From Homarus americanus (lineage: Eukaryota > Arthropoda > Malacostraca > Decapoda > Nephropidae), in contig NW_024722158.1 of NCBI RefSeq assembly GCF_018991925.1, positions 4,444,275-4,508,274 on the forward strand: 64,000 nt of DNA, in the 5' to 3' direction. Under the pieces are notes generated by a model. The model was not told the origin of the DNA. It did not search any database and was given only the letters and a program-made list of their open reading frames with translations. Positions 34,370-45,800 of this stretch are shown piece after piece (within the stretch, counting starts at the first letter, position 1; the number at the start of each line of letters is the position of its first letter). A program made the position numbers and the translations under genes.

Positions 34370-35225
34370 AAGCTATGATAAACCTCATTCAAGCTGTTTT
34401 ATCCGAGAATACTACAGAAAATAAGTTTCATACATTAATTCAATGGAAAACAATTAAAAAGATAAAATAAAATCTGTTAAAAATTATCTTATAAACAGCT
34501 GTGTTTATTGATGTTTAGCAGGTAAGATGGAGTTGATCGATGTATATTTAAATAATCGAGCTTTGCGACGTGAATGGAGGCACCGAAACCCTTTGGACCC
34601 TCTTAAAAGTGATGATCATCGTTTGGGTTCTACATACGGTACTGTAATTCCTTAATGTGAATTTTTTTAAGCTATACGAAGAATTATACTTTTTTTTTAC
34701 CCAATATATAGAGTATAATAAAGTATTTTATAATGAATTGCACATAGTTGAGTTACAATGCCCTTACAACATCCCCAAATAATTTTGAGTACAGAAGATA
34801 TATATTGTGAGCAGTTTGTAAGTGTGAATACCGTCTGTCTGTTAGAAAGATCATCGAGTGTGTAACAGTTACACACTCGATGATCCTGTAACCGACTGTA
34901 ACTTATGAGGTGTTTTGTACTGTACTAAGGCTGTACGAGACCATTTCTTAACTACTGTACCACAATACTGTACTGTACTGTACTGGGTACTACTCTGCAC
35001 CGCACCAGCAACATTAGAAAACTTTTTTTATGGAAAAAAATACTTTCTTACAACAAGACTATTTCAAAACTGGTGGAGGAATTGCAATTGTCGGAGTATT
35101 ATTTTGGCTACATTTTACAACCTGACCCTCATCTTTGTCGATGTGGTACCTGTTTACATTATACTGTACAACTAATCATAGATAAGATAAGGTTTGGTAT
35201 ATTTAGTTAAGTAAGGAAAAGTAAG
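34370..35225. other. AT-rich stretch, no firm feature
   Basis: No gene is supported. A short + strand frame at 34,528-34,656 reads MELIDVYLNNRALRREWRHR and could be a transposase N-terminal scrap. TACTGTACTG repeats lie near 34,965-34,985. Confidence 0.4.
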
Positions 35226-35234
35226 GTCACTGGG

Positions 35235-36155
35235 AAGAGTTTGTCAATAGATGAAGCATAAACATGGTGTCCTTGGGTGGACAGAGCTTATATTTAAAAC
35301 AAGAATTAGGGAAAACAAAATTACAAAAATGCAATTCCTCCACCTGTTTTGGGATAATCTGGAGATAAGAAAGACATTATCTTCTTTAAAGAATTTTCCT
35401 GAAGCTGCTGGTTAGCCTGGACACCTGTTCTACAGTATAGTACAGCACAAGGTATACAGTATTACCCAATATTTAACATGCAGTAAAAATCTTTATGTTC
35501 ATACTAGTGATAAATCTTTTTATCATATTTCACAATGAAAAAATATACCTGTAATATGAAACTTCCTATTACAAACCCGAGTTAGAAAAGCTATCACACA
35601 ACATGAACAATAAGATTACAGTACAGTTCTTCTTAATAGTTCAGTTCATCTCTGTAATTCAGGAGGAAAGAGGAATCCCCCAACTGTTTAAGCCTACAGG
35701 CACAGTACCGCAATTAGAAAGTTCAAGGACAATTTATGACACAATTAGAAGTGGTCATAAAGAGTTATGATGTAGAGAATGACCTTAACCAGCACATCTG
35801 TATGGTAAAAGAACACTGACTGTTATCCAGCAACTTCAGATTTTTTAATTGAAGAAAACTTGTTTCTCACCTCCAGAAAATCACCTTTCAAAGTTTTGTT
35901 TTAGCATTTTTTTTATCCTTGCCATGAATCTACGTTGACACACTACCTTCCACCAGCACCATATTGTCTTGTTTATACAGTAATAAATAATTTATCATAG
36001 ATATGATGAACCAACCAAACCTATCTAACCAAAATGTCCTAGGATAATTGTATACTATTTTAGGCATTCGGTCAGTTGCTGGGAAGCATTTGTCAAATGA
36101 TGAAGCACACACATGGCGTCCTTGGGTGACGGAACGTATATACTCAAAACAAAAC
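35235..36155. repeat. Pair of diverged direct repeats about 840 bp apart
   Basis: About 70 bases at 35,239-35,310 recur at 36,078-36,150, sharing TTTGTCAA, GATGAAGCA and GTCCTTGGGTG. A 128-codon frame over the second copy (36,048-36,434) is not conserved in the first, so it is not called as a gene. Confidence 0.6.
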
Positions 36156-36449
36156 CTAACAATACTTGACAATGGTTCACTCCTGAACCAACAACCTGAG
36201 GAAATTTATCCACTGAAGGTAAATGCTTTCTTACCTAATGAGGATAAAAAGTGGAGAAGGAAAAGTTTTTCCTATCATCATTTTTACCTTTTTTTCTGTC
36301 ATGAATCTACAGCCATCACTGCACTCGTCCACCATGTTCCTGTGATCCACAAGGACATGTCTGGGATAGGCTCATCAGTTCCTTTTATAGAAAGGTTTAA
36401 AATGAACCAACCTAACCTACCAAACTTAACCTAAAATAATAACATTTTC

Positions 36450-37480
36450 ATCTTCTATTTTCACCTATAAGAAAATTCCTCTCTATTAAAAGAAAATTGA
36501 AGTGTCCTAGATGTTATAAAAAGAAAAAAATGCAGGATTGGAGCTTGAATCTCCGGGCCAAAGAGAAGTCTTCAGAAGGGAAAAGTTGTACAGTAAAAAT
36601 TATACTACAAAAAACATTTTCCTCGTCCACTATTTAGGCCTTCTCTTGAGGTAAGAAGTATTTACAGCATCAAAGGTAATATTTAAGGACAGTTACCTGG
36701 GTTATCCAGCCACCTTACAAGAAATCTCTACAGGAAGAAATTAATTTATTTCTTCAAGACTATGGCAAATTGAGTGGAGTTCTTCCCATAAATAAAAACA
36801 GATGCTGCTGTCACGCACCTGTTCTAACTTTAACACCATATTACACGTGATAAATGACAAGCGTAATGCACACCAACAACCTATCAGTGAATTTTCCCCT
36901 CATATATTATTATAATTAACCTAAGATACATGCACTCCCCTGTATTTATCATCATTGTCTACAGCAATTTTTTTTAAGTTGCTGCTGCTGTCACTTCATA
37001 ATAGTAAGTGTAAAATAGAACCGTGTTACTATTAACATCTATGAAATCTTTGGATGACGATGACACATCCTAATACTATACAACAAACAAATGGCAGCGG
37101 CCCAACACGGGCATGGCATAATTCTTTACAGCAAGAGTAACTCGCAAGAAAAGTTGAATCAGAAAACTGCTTCAACAGAATTACTTCATTCTTACAGTAA
37201 AAAATAAGTCTTGTTCTACGGAAAATTTTCCTTAGTTGGCTGGATAACCCGGGTGACTGTCCTTAAGTATTACCATATCTTCTAAGGAGAAATGTCCTCA
37301 TGTTGCTGTTTTAGGCATGCAACATTGTCAAGTATTACCCAAAAATTCAGGAAAATACAATTATGAATGTTTCATTTCCTCCACCACTTTCGGCATATTC
37401 CCGCCGTAAGAGAGTCATTTTCTTGTGTAGTAAATCTTCTAAAGTTACTGTTTAACACAAGTCAGTGTCCCTGAGTATTA
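36450..37480. repeat. Dispersed-repeat debris
   Basis: AT-rich DNA with several diverged pieces of a family also seen near 35,330 and 51,580, sharing TTTTCCTCCTCCAC, GTCCTCAAGTTGCTG-type and GGTAAGAA-type strings. No gene is supported. Confidence 0.5.
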
Positions 37481-37484
37481 GAGC

Positions 37485-37685
37485 CTGTAGTTCAAGGACA
37501 CCATATATAATAACTAACAGAGGTCATAAACAGTTATGTCGTGGACAGTGACTGCAGCAGGCCGCCTGTAGTTCAAGGACAACTTATGACATAGTAATTA
37601 ACGAAGGTCATAAAGAGTTAGGAGGTAGACAATGACCTGCATCAGCCCGCCTGTAGTTCAAGGACAACTGGTGTCCTGCCGTGTG
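37485..37685. repeat. About 85-95 bp tandem repeat (CTGTAGTTCAAGGACAACTT)
   Basis: Two and a half copies of a unit containing CTGTAGTTCAAGGACAACTT, GGTCATAAAGAGTTA and CAGCCCGC. A related single copy lies at 35,718-35,800. From 37,690 to 38,600 the DNA is AT-rich with no supported feature. Confidence 0.8.
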
Positions 37686-38621
37686 TCACTCAACAAAGAC
37701 TCGAGTAATCCACCTCACACCCTTCAACTCTTACCTTAGGGTGGAGAAGGACTCGCTACTCCACACAGAAAGGGTGGTGAGGGAGTCTTAGACGCACTGA
37801 GTTTAATTAATTAACAGATCACAGGTACACCAAGGTGGAAGAAACACAACACAAGCAACAACCACAACAGCTGATCAGCGTGTTGGTGTTGTTGATGAAC
37901 CACTACGGACCCAAACCTTATTCATAAAACTCAATAAAAACATACAATAACATTCTTTATCTCTCATTATCAAGCTACATAATTCCACATACTACAACGT
38001 TTAGAAATTCTGATACAAGTGGAAATGAATTACTGAAGAAATATCTAGATATCTAGTCGGGTAAAAGCCACACCCGAACTTATAACCCAAAATCCGAGGT
38101 CGGGGCCAATATTACTATATTTCCAAACAATAAAGTCTTATATATATTCATGAGTTTCGTTCAGTTCTATAATATATAAACCCTTCTAACCAAAGATGTA
38201 AAAATATACCAATTCATACCCGGGAGAGGGAAATATCCCACTATTAATTTCTCTTGAAACCACAACTTTCCATCCCCGAAACTAGTTCTCAGTAATAAAA
38301 AGTTATCTGGTGTTTTATTAAAAATTTATAATTTATGACTTTTATAATCTTGTTGAGATTTACTTGAATGCAGTGTCAGGAGTTACAAGTGCTAGAAGTT
38401 TCTGTGTCGAATTTCATGAGTGTGGAGTTTTAAAAGTTTCATTGGTATCAAGAGTTTTAAAGTTTTGAGTTTCAAGTGTCAAGATACCATGCCTGCTGTT
38501 TGTCACTCTTATTGCCTGCTGCCTGTCACTCTTGTTGCCTGTTGTTTGTCTTTTACTTTACTTTAATCCTCTTCACCACTGATCGGCTCGTTAGCCGCCC
38601 GGGCGATCGGTCACGTCTCTG

Positions 38622-39256
38622 TCACGCACTGTTGGCAAAAAGGGCATGCACCGGCTCCTGAATGTACCTGAACCCGCTCCAGTGTTGGTCAAGTCTTCTC
38701 TTGAAAGAGCTCACACTCGGTGCCGTCACAACACTCTGTAGATTGTTCCAAGAGTTTACAACCCTCACTCCGAAAAAGTTTGCCCTCACGGTTTTCTGGA
38801 CTTGCGGCTTCTTCAATCTTGAGCTGTGACCCTTGTGGGCGTCTGCCAGCTCAAGTAAGGACACTCAACTGAGTAGTGCCCCTGAGATGCTTATACACCT
38901 CAACTAGGTCCCCCCTTGCCCGTCTGCAGTATAAGCTAGGCAAGTTCAGGCGCTCCAATCTCTCAGGATAGCCGAGGTGCCGAAGTGCAGGCACCAGTCT
39001 GGTGGCCCTCCTTTGAACATTTTCAACCGACAGTCCCTAGCATATCTCGGGAACCAGATGGGGTGACAGTACTCTAGATGGGGAAGAACTTCACTCCTGA
39101 AGATCGTTACGATGGACGGACCATCTAGATATCTGAACAACCTTCTTATAAAGACCCAATAATTTATTTGCCTGATTTACCTTCTTCTCGCACTGGCCCG
39201 AGAACTTCAGCTCACTGTCAACATACAAACCTAGGTCCTTTTCACACTATCTCAAT
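38622..39256 (-). mobile_element. Diverged LINE: RT C-terminal region, frameshifted
   Basis: Read on the - strand in shifting frames: CEKDLGLYVDSELK (about 39,250), QANKLLGLYKKV, VLPHLEYCHPIWFPRYARD (about 39,050), RRATRLVP-type sequence, RRARGDLVEVYK (about 38,900) and NFFGVRVVNSWNNL...FKRRLDQHW (38,690-38,780). This is the order of the C-terminal half of a CR1/Jockey-group RT. At least two frameshifts make it a fossil. It is a different subfamily from the copy at 9,505. Confidence 0.85.
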
Positions 39257-39343
39257 TAATGCTCCTTGTGCAGTTTTATTTGTTTTAATTATCTTCTCAT
39301 CACAATATCCATGCCTTTTGGCACACACACACACACCAACTTA

Positions 39344-39412
39344 CCAAGGGCATGTACGGGCTCATGACTGTACCTGAACATGTGCCAGTTAGTCAAGTAC
39401 CTCTCAATCTTT
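39344..39412 (-). mobile_element. Short LINE 3' end, sister of 38,622-39,256
   Basis: About 70 bases matching the 3' end of the neighbouring LINE (GGGCATG..CGGGCTC..TGTACCTGAAC..G..CCAG..GTCAAGT). It is preceded by a (CA)n run. Confidence 0.65.
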
Positions 39413-40067
39413 TGGGAATGAGGGTCCATGTGTGTGTACAATGTGCCTAACATGTAAAGATTCCCCTTCCCTCAAAAAAATCAAGGGAGATTAAATCATC
39501 ATTCTTAGTATTTTCTTCACGGTGATTTTAATAATATCACGAAGAACATTGAAAAATATTACAATAAACTTGAAGGAAGCAGAGTAGACGAATATTACTG
39601 TATGAAGATAAATAAAAGTGCACTTTTTTTCCTGTACCGGGAGCCACCTTGCCACCGTGGATAGTCTTGTGCTTGCATTTACCCAACTACACTTACAACC
39701 TCCTGCTCTCCAAATTACTACAAAGACGTTATTTTGATGTACAATTAGTTTTTAGTGATTTTAAATGAATTTATTTTTAAAAATTTGGTGTATCTAGCAA
39801 TATCAATTAATACTGAGTAAATCCAAGTGGAAAGTGGATGGATGATACAAGTGACTGAAGACATGACTGATAGCCTGCAAGAAACTTATCCGTCTAGGTG
39901 GACAAGCAAGACTGCCGTTATGATATAATTACAATATAAAGTTTGGAATCACCTGAATATCCCCCCAGGTTTTAAATTCACCTTAAGATTAACCCTAACC
40001 TCATCCCCCGAATTGTGTTCGGGTATATCCCTCACTGGCCTTCCTCATCCACATACGTCCCTGACAG

Positions 40068-41474
40068 TCGTGTAATGGGACACAGGACGGTCAGAAGCTG
40101 GTGTGTATGGACCTCCTGCCTCGTCTACAGTTATGGCATCCACTATGACATATCCTTTGACAAGTGAGTTATGCAGCTAAGAATCTTTGTTGTCTCTCTT
40201 TCAAGGCCTGACTTTAGTACTGTATTCCCCTAGTCAAACTCAACATATAAAGTAAAGATATCCCAGGGTTGGATATAAAGCATAAGGATTACACTCTGAA
40301 GACTTTAAAGTCCTCAAAGATTCCATACCCAGTAGCCTCAGACACTGTAATACTATATTGAGATTGACACTAGTCCTTGGGTGTGTGACAGTGGTCCTCC
40401 TTGGGGGTGTGTGTGTGTGTGTGTGTGTGAGAGTGCGACTATCTAATTTATACTATATCAATGTTCATTTCTGAGGTAACTTTGTTAACTCAAGACATAC
40501 AAATGGGTACTTAATATAAACTTGTAAACCCCCCCCAAAAAAGAAAAAAAAATAATTCCTGTTTTTCTAGACAGTAAATAGTACTGTGTAACACCGTTAT
40601 ACTTGCACAAAAATACTGTATATATAACAAGTTACAGATGTTAGTAAACCATAATTTTGGTATCACTGTGCAGGGCAGCTGCTGAGCTAGGCTGTTCAGT
40701 CAACATGTTTGACATCTTATCATTTGGTTACAAGTCTCAACCTCATCTTACATTCCACCATATGGGTGCATCACCATGCAGCCCAACTGCACTTCCTTGA
40801 CCAAAATATAACCCTGGATGTAAACACAGTCAGGGTACACATGCTTCAGCTGGGACATCTTGGCCAAGACCTCCACATTTTGAAGGTAAGCAGCAGTAGC
40901 CTTTGGGTACTTCCTGTTACACTATGAGTTGAAGACCAAATTTGCTCTCCTATCCAGGTAAGGTTTGGTGATTGAGTAGATTCAGCATTCAACTCCTGCC
41001 CTATGTGTCACTGGTTTATGCCCAGTGTATCACCATCACCCAGCTGTGAATGGGTACCTAACTTCAGAGCTGGGGGAAGTGAAGGCAGTAGAGTGCAATG
41101 CCAGTCACACTATCTCCTGGACTTTGTGTTATGATACATGAGGCAAATAATCTGAGCTTGGTCATAAAATGGGAACTAAGAAACAATCTTCTGTTGTTTT
41201 CTTTTCAGTAATTAGTTCATGTCATCAGTGAGAATTCTTTATACCTCAAGTACTATTAACCATCTTGCTATAAAGCTACACCTAATAAACTTCTGTATAC
41301 TATATATACTTTACTTACTGTATGCTGCAGATAGATGTGGAGGGCAGCGAGTGGTCACTGCTGAAGGAACTAGTTACATCACCACTCCTGGACTACGTGG
41401 GACAGATTGTCCTTCAACTACACAATGATGATAGTATACATTTAGATTCACCACGAGCACTGGCCTTATTACAG
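40068..41474 (+). pseudogene. METTL24-like methyltransferase: three exons, two frameshifts
   Basis: Three + strand exons with consensus splice sites. Exon A, 40,068-40,163 (acceptor CCCTGACAG, donor GTGAGT): GTQDGQKLVCMD, then after a one-base shift CLVYSYGIHYDISFD. Exon B, 40,674-40,885 (acceptor GTGCAG, donor GTAAGC): AAAELGCSVNMFD, FHHMG, a second shift, then LGHLGQDLHILK. Exon C, 41,331-41,474 (acceptor GCTGCAG, donor GTGAGA): IDVEGSEWSLLKELV, LDYVGQIVLQLH. Junction phases agree: A ends two bases into a Lys codon completed by the first base of B, and B to C is phase 0. The order DG.K.VC.D / CLVYS.GI..D.SFD / LGC.V..FD / LK.DVEGSEW / .QI.LE.H is that of the METTL24-like (FkbM-type, SAM-dependent) methyltransferases. 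N-terminal and last exons were not found. The two shifts suggest a pseudogene, unless they are assembly indels. Confidence 0.68.
40945..41145 (+). mobile_element. tRNA-derived SINE (copy 3) inside METTL24-like intron
   Basis: Decayed A-box region GAGTAGATTCAGCATTC, B-box relic GGTTTATGCCC (41,013-41,023), then a body with CCCAGCTGTGAATGGGTACC and GCTGGGGGAAGTGAAGGCAG. That body is the form of a widespread invertebrate tRNA-SINE as I recall it. It is older than the copies at 19,594 and 29,290 and sits between exons B and C. Confidence 0.65.
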
Positions 41475-41605
41475 GTGAGATATTAACTAAACTTTTATTA
41501 CAGGTTAGATACAAACTAAGCTTTTATTACAGGTTAGATACAAACTAAGCTTTTATTACAGGTTAGAAATGAACTACATTTCTATTACAGGTTAGATATG
41601 AACTG
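41462..41605. repeat. 29 bp tandem repeat grown from an exon/intron junction
   Basis: Four to five copies of TTATTACAGGTTAGATACAA plus AACTAAGCT. The first copy spans the end of METTL24-like exon C and its donor (TTATTACAG|GTGAGATA). Later copies have GTTAGA in place of GTGAGA. Confidence 0.85.
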
Positions 41606-42849
41606 AACCATGGCTATTTGTATTACTCTCTTGTGAAAGGATAATTAGGTCTGAGTATATTACTGTATTATTGTTCTGTATATGAGTAGACTTTTAGGGA
41701 GGCGAAATCTTGGAAAAGAATGTCTCAGAATTTAACCATTTCCCACTAACTCCAATCACATTTTTCTTGGTCATTCTTCCTTATTCATATTCACTAAAAT
41801 GACATGATTTTGTAATGACTTCATCCCCTTCAATCATTACCATATGAAGTGAAATAATATATTCAAATAAATCAATAAGGTGAGATATGTGAAGCAACTG
41901 TAAACCAAGACTTTTGGAATGTTTACCCCACTGGAATTAAGCAGAGGTTGGACTTAATGTACAGTCACAAACTCAAGTCCTGTTGCCTTTTCTGCTGTTC
42001 CACGCACCCCAAGATTCAGATTTGTGAATCCGAAGCATTTATGGATAGAATAATGCATCAGTGTCTACTGCTTCAGGTTCACGAGTCTAAATCTCAGGGT
42101 TTGTGGAGCAGCAAAAGAGGTGATAGGACAAATCAGATGCAATTTCAATCTACAAAACATCCATATGAAAGGAGTACAAAAGCCTTTCTTTAAGAATTAT
42201 AAAATCAAAGTATGAATTAAAAGTAGCTGTTCAAGCAACTATACAGTATAGCTACTTTAGTCAAAGGGTAACAAAGCAGCTCTCGTCATTTGCTATCATG
42301 AGGCACTGGTGAATCCTTAGTCATAAAATAAATTATATGTGAATTATAATATCTAAGGTAAATATATATTTTTCTTTCACTATTGTGCATATTGTTCCCA
42401 TCACTCACTTAAAGACAGATCAAACATAACATGGGATGAACATCTACAGTACTGTAACACCAGACTTTTAACAAGGAAAACAACAAGGAGTCAGTTGCTT
42501 TGTTTATTAAATAAGGCTAAGATATCACTGGGGTTTAAAATTACACTCCAATTGAATTTATAGATGGATCAATATGTACTCACAGTATTATAACAAGCAC
42601 TGCAATATATGTTCAATGAATGGCCACAGAAATAATGAAAACATTATACAAATTATTAATAAAAAAAGAAAACACTAAATCAAGAGGAATGAATGTATAG
42701 TATCCCAATATAATCATGAACTACAATTACCATAAATAATCCTGCCAAGCTCCTGTGAATGATTGTAGTCAAATGATAATAACAATAATGAAAACATGAA
42801 ATGCCTCTTTCTTTATGGATATATATTTTATTAAGTATTCTAATCCACG
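41606..42849. other. AT-rich spacer between METTL24-like exons and TARS 3' end
   Basis: No gene is supported. An 81-codon + strand frame at 41,948-42,193 has no recognised motif. AATAAA on the - strand (complement of 42,827-42,833) lies about 18 bases beyond the TARS stop, and another near 42,505-42,512; either could serve as poly(A) signal. Confidence 0.5.
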
Positions 42850-45800
42850 TTAAAATGAATCTTCCCAGTTCTTCACGCGATTTACCCTCAGAGTGGTCAA
42901 CTTCTGAATGACGTCGGCAACGCTGTGCTCGCCGTGCACTTTGTTGTCGCGGGTACGCACGTTAAGAGTGTTGTTGGTCTTTTCCTTTTCTCCGACCACA
43001 AGAATGAAGTTGTACTGCTCAAGCTGGGCGTTTCTGATCTTCTTGTTCATGGTGTCGCCAGGATCAGTGTCGTAGTCTGCCTCAAAACCTGCGTCATGGA
43101 GCTGTTGATGGACACTCTTGGCGTAATCATCAAATGGTGGAGCTACTGGTACAATCATACACTGGCGAGGGGACAACCAGAATGGCCATTTCCCACCAAA
43201 AGACTCGGTCAGAATGGCAATCATACGTTCCACAGAACCCAGGATGGCGCGGTGGATGATTACAGGACGTTTCTTCTCTCCTGTTTCTGAAACATACTGC
43301 AGGTCAAAGCGAATGGGAAGCTGGAAGTCAAGTTGAATGGTGGCACACTGATGCTGTCGTTTTAAAGCGTCAGTAACAGTAATGTCAATCTTTGGACCAT
43401 AAAAGGCACCATCACCAGGGTTCAGCTTCCACTCCCTACCAAAGTCATTCAGGGAGCTTTTCAACTGCTCTTCAGCACTATTCCAAAATTCAACTTCTCC
43501 CAAGAATTTCTCTGGGCGAGTGGACAGTTTGAGGAGGAACTCAAACTCAAGGGTGTCATAGATAGCATTGAGAAATTCAAGGCATCCCTTAATTTCAGTC
43601 CGAATCATATCTGGGGTGCAAAAAATGTGTGCATCATCCTGCTGGAATCTTCTTACACGAGTCAAACCAGTCAGGGCACCCGAGAGTTCATTACGGTGGA
43701 GAACGCCAAAGTCTGCCATACGAATGGGCAGTTCTCTCCAAGACCGGGTAGTGTGTCCAAACATTAGGCAATGTCCAGGGCAGTTCATGGGCTTAAGAGC
43801 AAATTTCTCCTTTTCTATCTCAAAGGCAAACATATTCTCAGCATAATGCTGCCAGTGCCCAGAGGTCTCCCACAGTTTGGTGTTGTACACATTGGGGGTC
43901 ACCACTTCTTGGAAGCCTCGTTTGCGATATTCTCCACGGATTAATTCAATCAAGTTATTGTAAATGTAGGCACCACGGGAGGTGAAGAAACAGCTGCCAG
44001 GACTTAATTCATGGAAGAAGTAAAGTTTCTGCTGAATACCTGAAAATGAATTAAATTGTCTGAGATAATAACTGATTTAATACTGTATGCAGTTTTGGCA
44101 GACACATATCTCAGCCCTCTTAGTACTAATTAGTTCAGAAGCTTCTAAATTATAGGTAGTTTCTGAATGACAAATTTGTTTTGGCAGTCAAAGCTATTGA
44201 ATGAATTAGCAGCATCTTATGCACTAATTTATATCAGCCCAACAAATCCAATCAATTTTAACTTTAATCTTAAGTATTCTTCACATGATAAAAGGCAGCT
44301 GATAGTCAGTAAATTTCACTATATGTTTAGGTAGAAAGCCTGAAGAAGATTTGAGAAGACTGAGGGTCAAGGTGTCCATGACCTAAGTACAATCAAGCTT
44401 TCCATGTTTGCATATGCATGTCACAGCCTGTATAAATATCTTGTGTGGTGGGCAGGACTGAATGGCAGTTTTAACATGTCAGAGTGATAGCCCAACAATG
44501 AACAATGTTATTTGGCTTTTAACAATTTTTTTTTCACTCGATAACTTTGAATATTTTCAAATAATTGGAAAAATCATTAAACAGAATAAGGGCAACATCT
44601 TTCACCCAACATTATGTATCACAAAAAGCAAACACGTTACTTGCAAAAGGGTGAACAACTATGTGGGACACATTACATAATGCCAGGATTTAGTCTTAAT
44701 ATCATTGCTGAAGTGGCTAGTGTGCCATTAAACACCGAGTTGTTTGCCTTTCTTACAGATAGCAGTACCTGCACTCAATTCCTCAGTTTTCTTCTTAGTT
44801 ATAAGTAATATCTTTCTCTTCAAGTTATTAAACCATGATAGAGGAATGGTTTACACTAAGCCTTCACAGTGAATCTTGGCAGATCACAACAATAAGTTGA
44901 ACCACTCCAAGCATTTACTGAAATATAAGAATTAACTCTCCACAAACTAACCTGACAGTCTACTAACTAAGCAGGAGTTAATGAAGCTTGAACGACTAAG
45001 CGTGAATGAGGCTTATGGTACCAGGTACAGAATAATGGTTAAATGTGTTTGGATCAATATATCAAATTTCTTTACAATACATCACAACAAGGACCAATTC
45101 AGCCAATGGAGAAGTGGAAAGGTTGTATTAGAGTAACATTCCTTTCAATCAACCTGTTTAGCCCAAAAAACTCTGTCATGTGAAAATCACTCTCAATCTG
45201 GTTGGAACATACTGTATACCTATGCTGAAGACCTGGCATGATTAAGCCAAGAAACTGTCACAATTTAGCCGTGAACCTGTTATGGTTGTAAGTAAATCAT
45301 ACAAATGTTTTGGGAAGCTTGTCAAATTTTATGAGCTCACCCCAGCATTCTACTTCCCATAAGAACTCCTACTACTACTAGTACTACTTCTACTACTACT
45401 GGTACTACGTACTTCTACTACGACTCTACCACTACAACAGATTGCAATTCACACTATTTTAAAGATTCCCTTTCAAAGAGCTAAAAGCTAGATTATGGAT
45501 ACAGTACTGATTATACACAGAGACAATGAATAAAACCATTATGAACTGACCCACAGCAGAAGCATATATTGGTGTCTATACTGTACTGTATATACATGTG
45601 ATAGGAATATTAAAGAGAAAATATTGTTTTTTCTTCTGGACAACTAAAAGCTCTCCCAGCTAACCAAGATAAAGTGAATGCTTTCCTAAAAACTTAGTAC
45701 ATATATGTAGTTGTTGTTTTTTTATCCCTGCCAGCTTTTTCTCACTATGATGGATGGTGACCATAATCAAGAGCAATGCAAACTCCTTTATTGTCAATTG

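Noticed and set aside
36048..36434. 128-codon + strand gene
   Set aside because: Part of it is a repeat also found at 35,239-35,310 without a conserved frame; no family motif.
42925..43290. + strand frames over the TARS last exon
   Set aside because: Antisense shadows of the well-supported synthetase exon.
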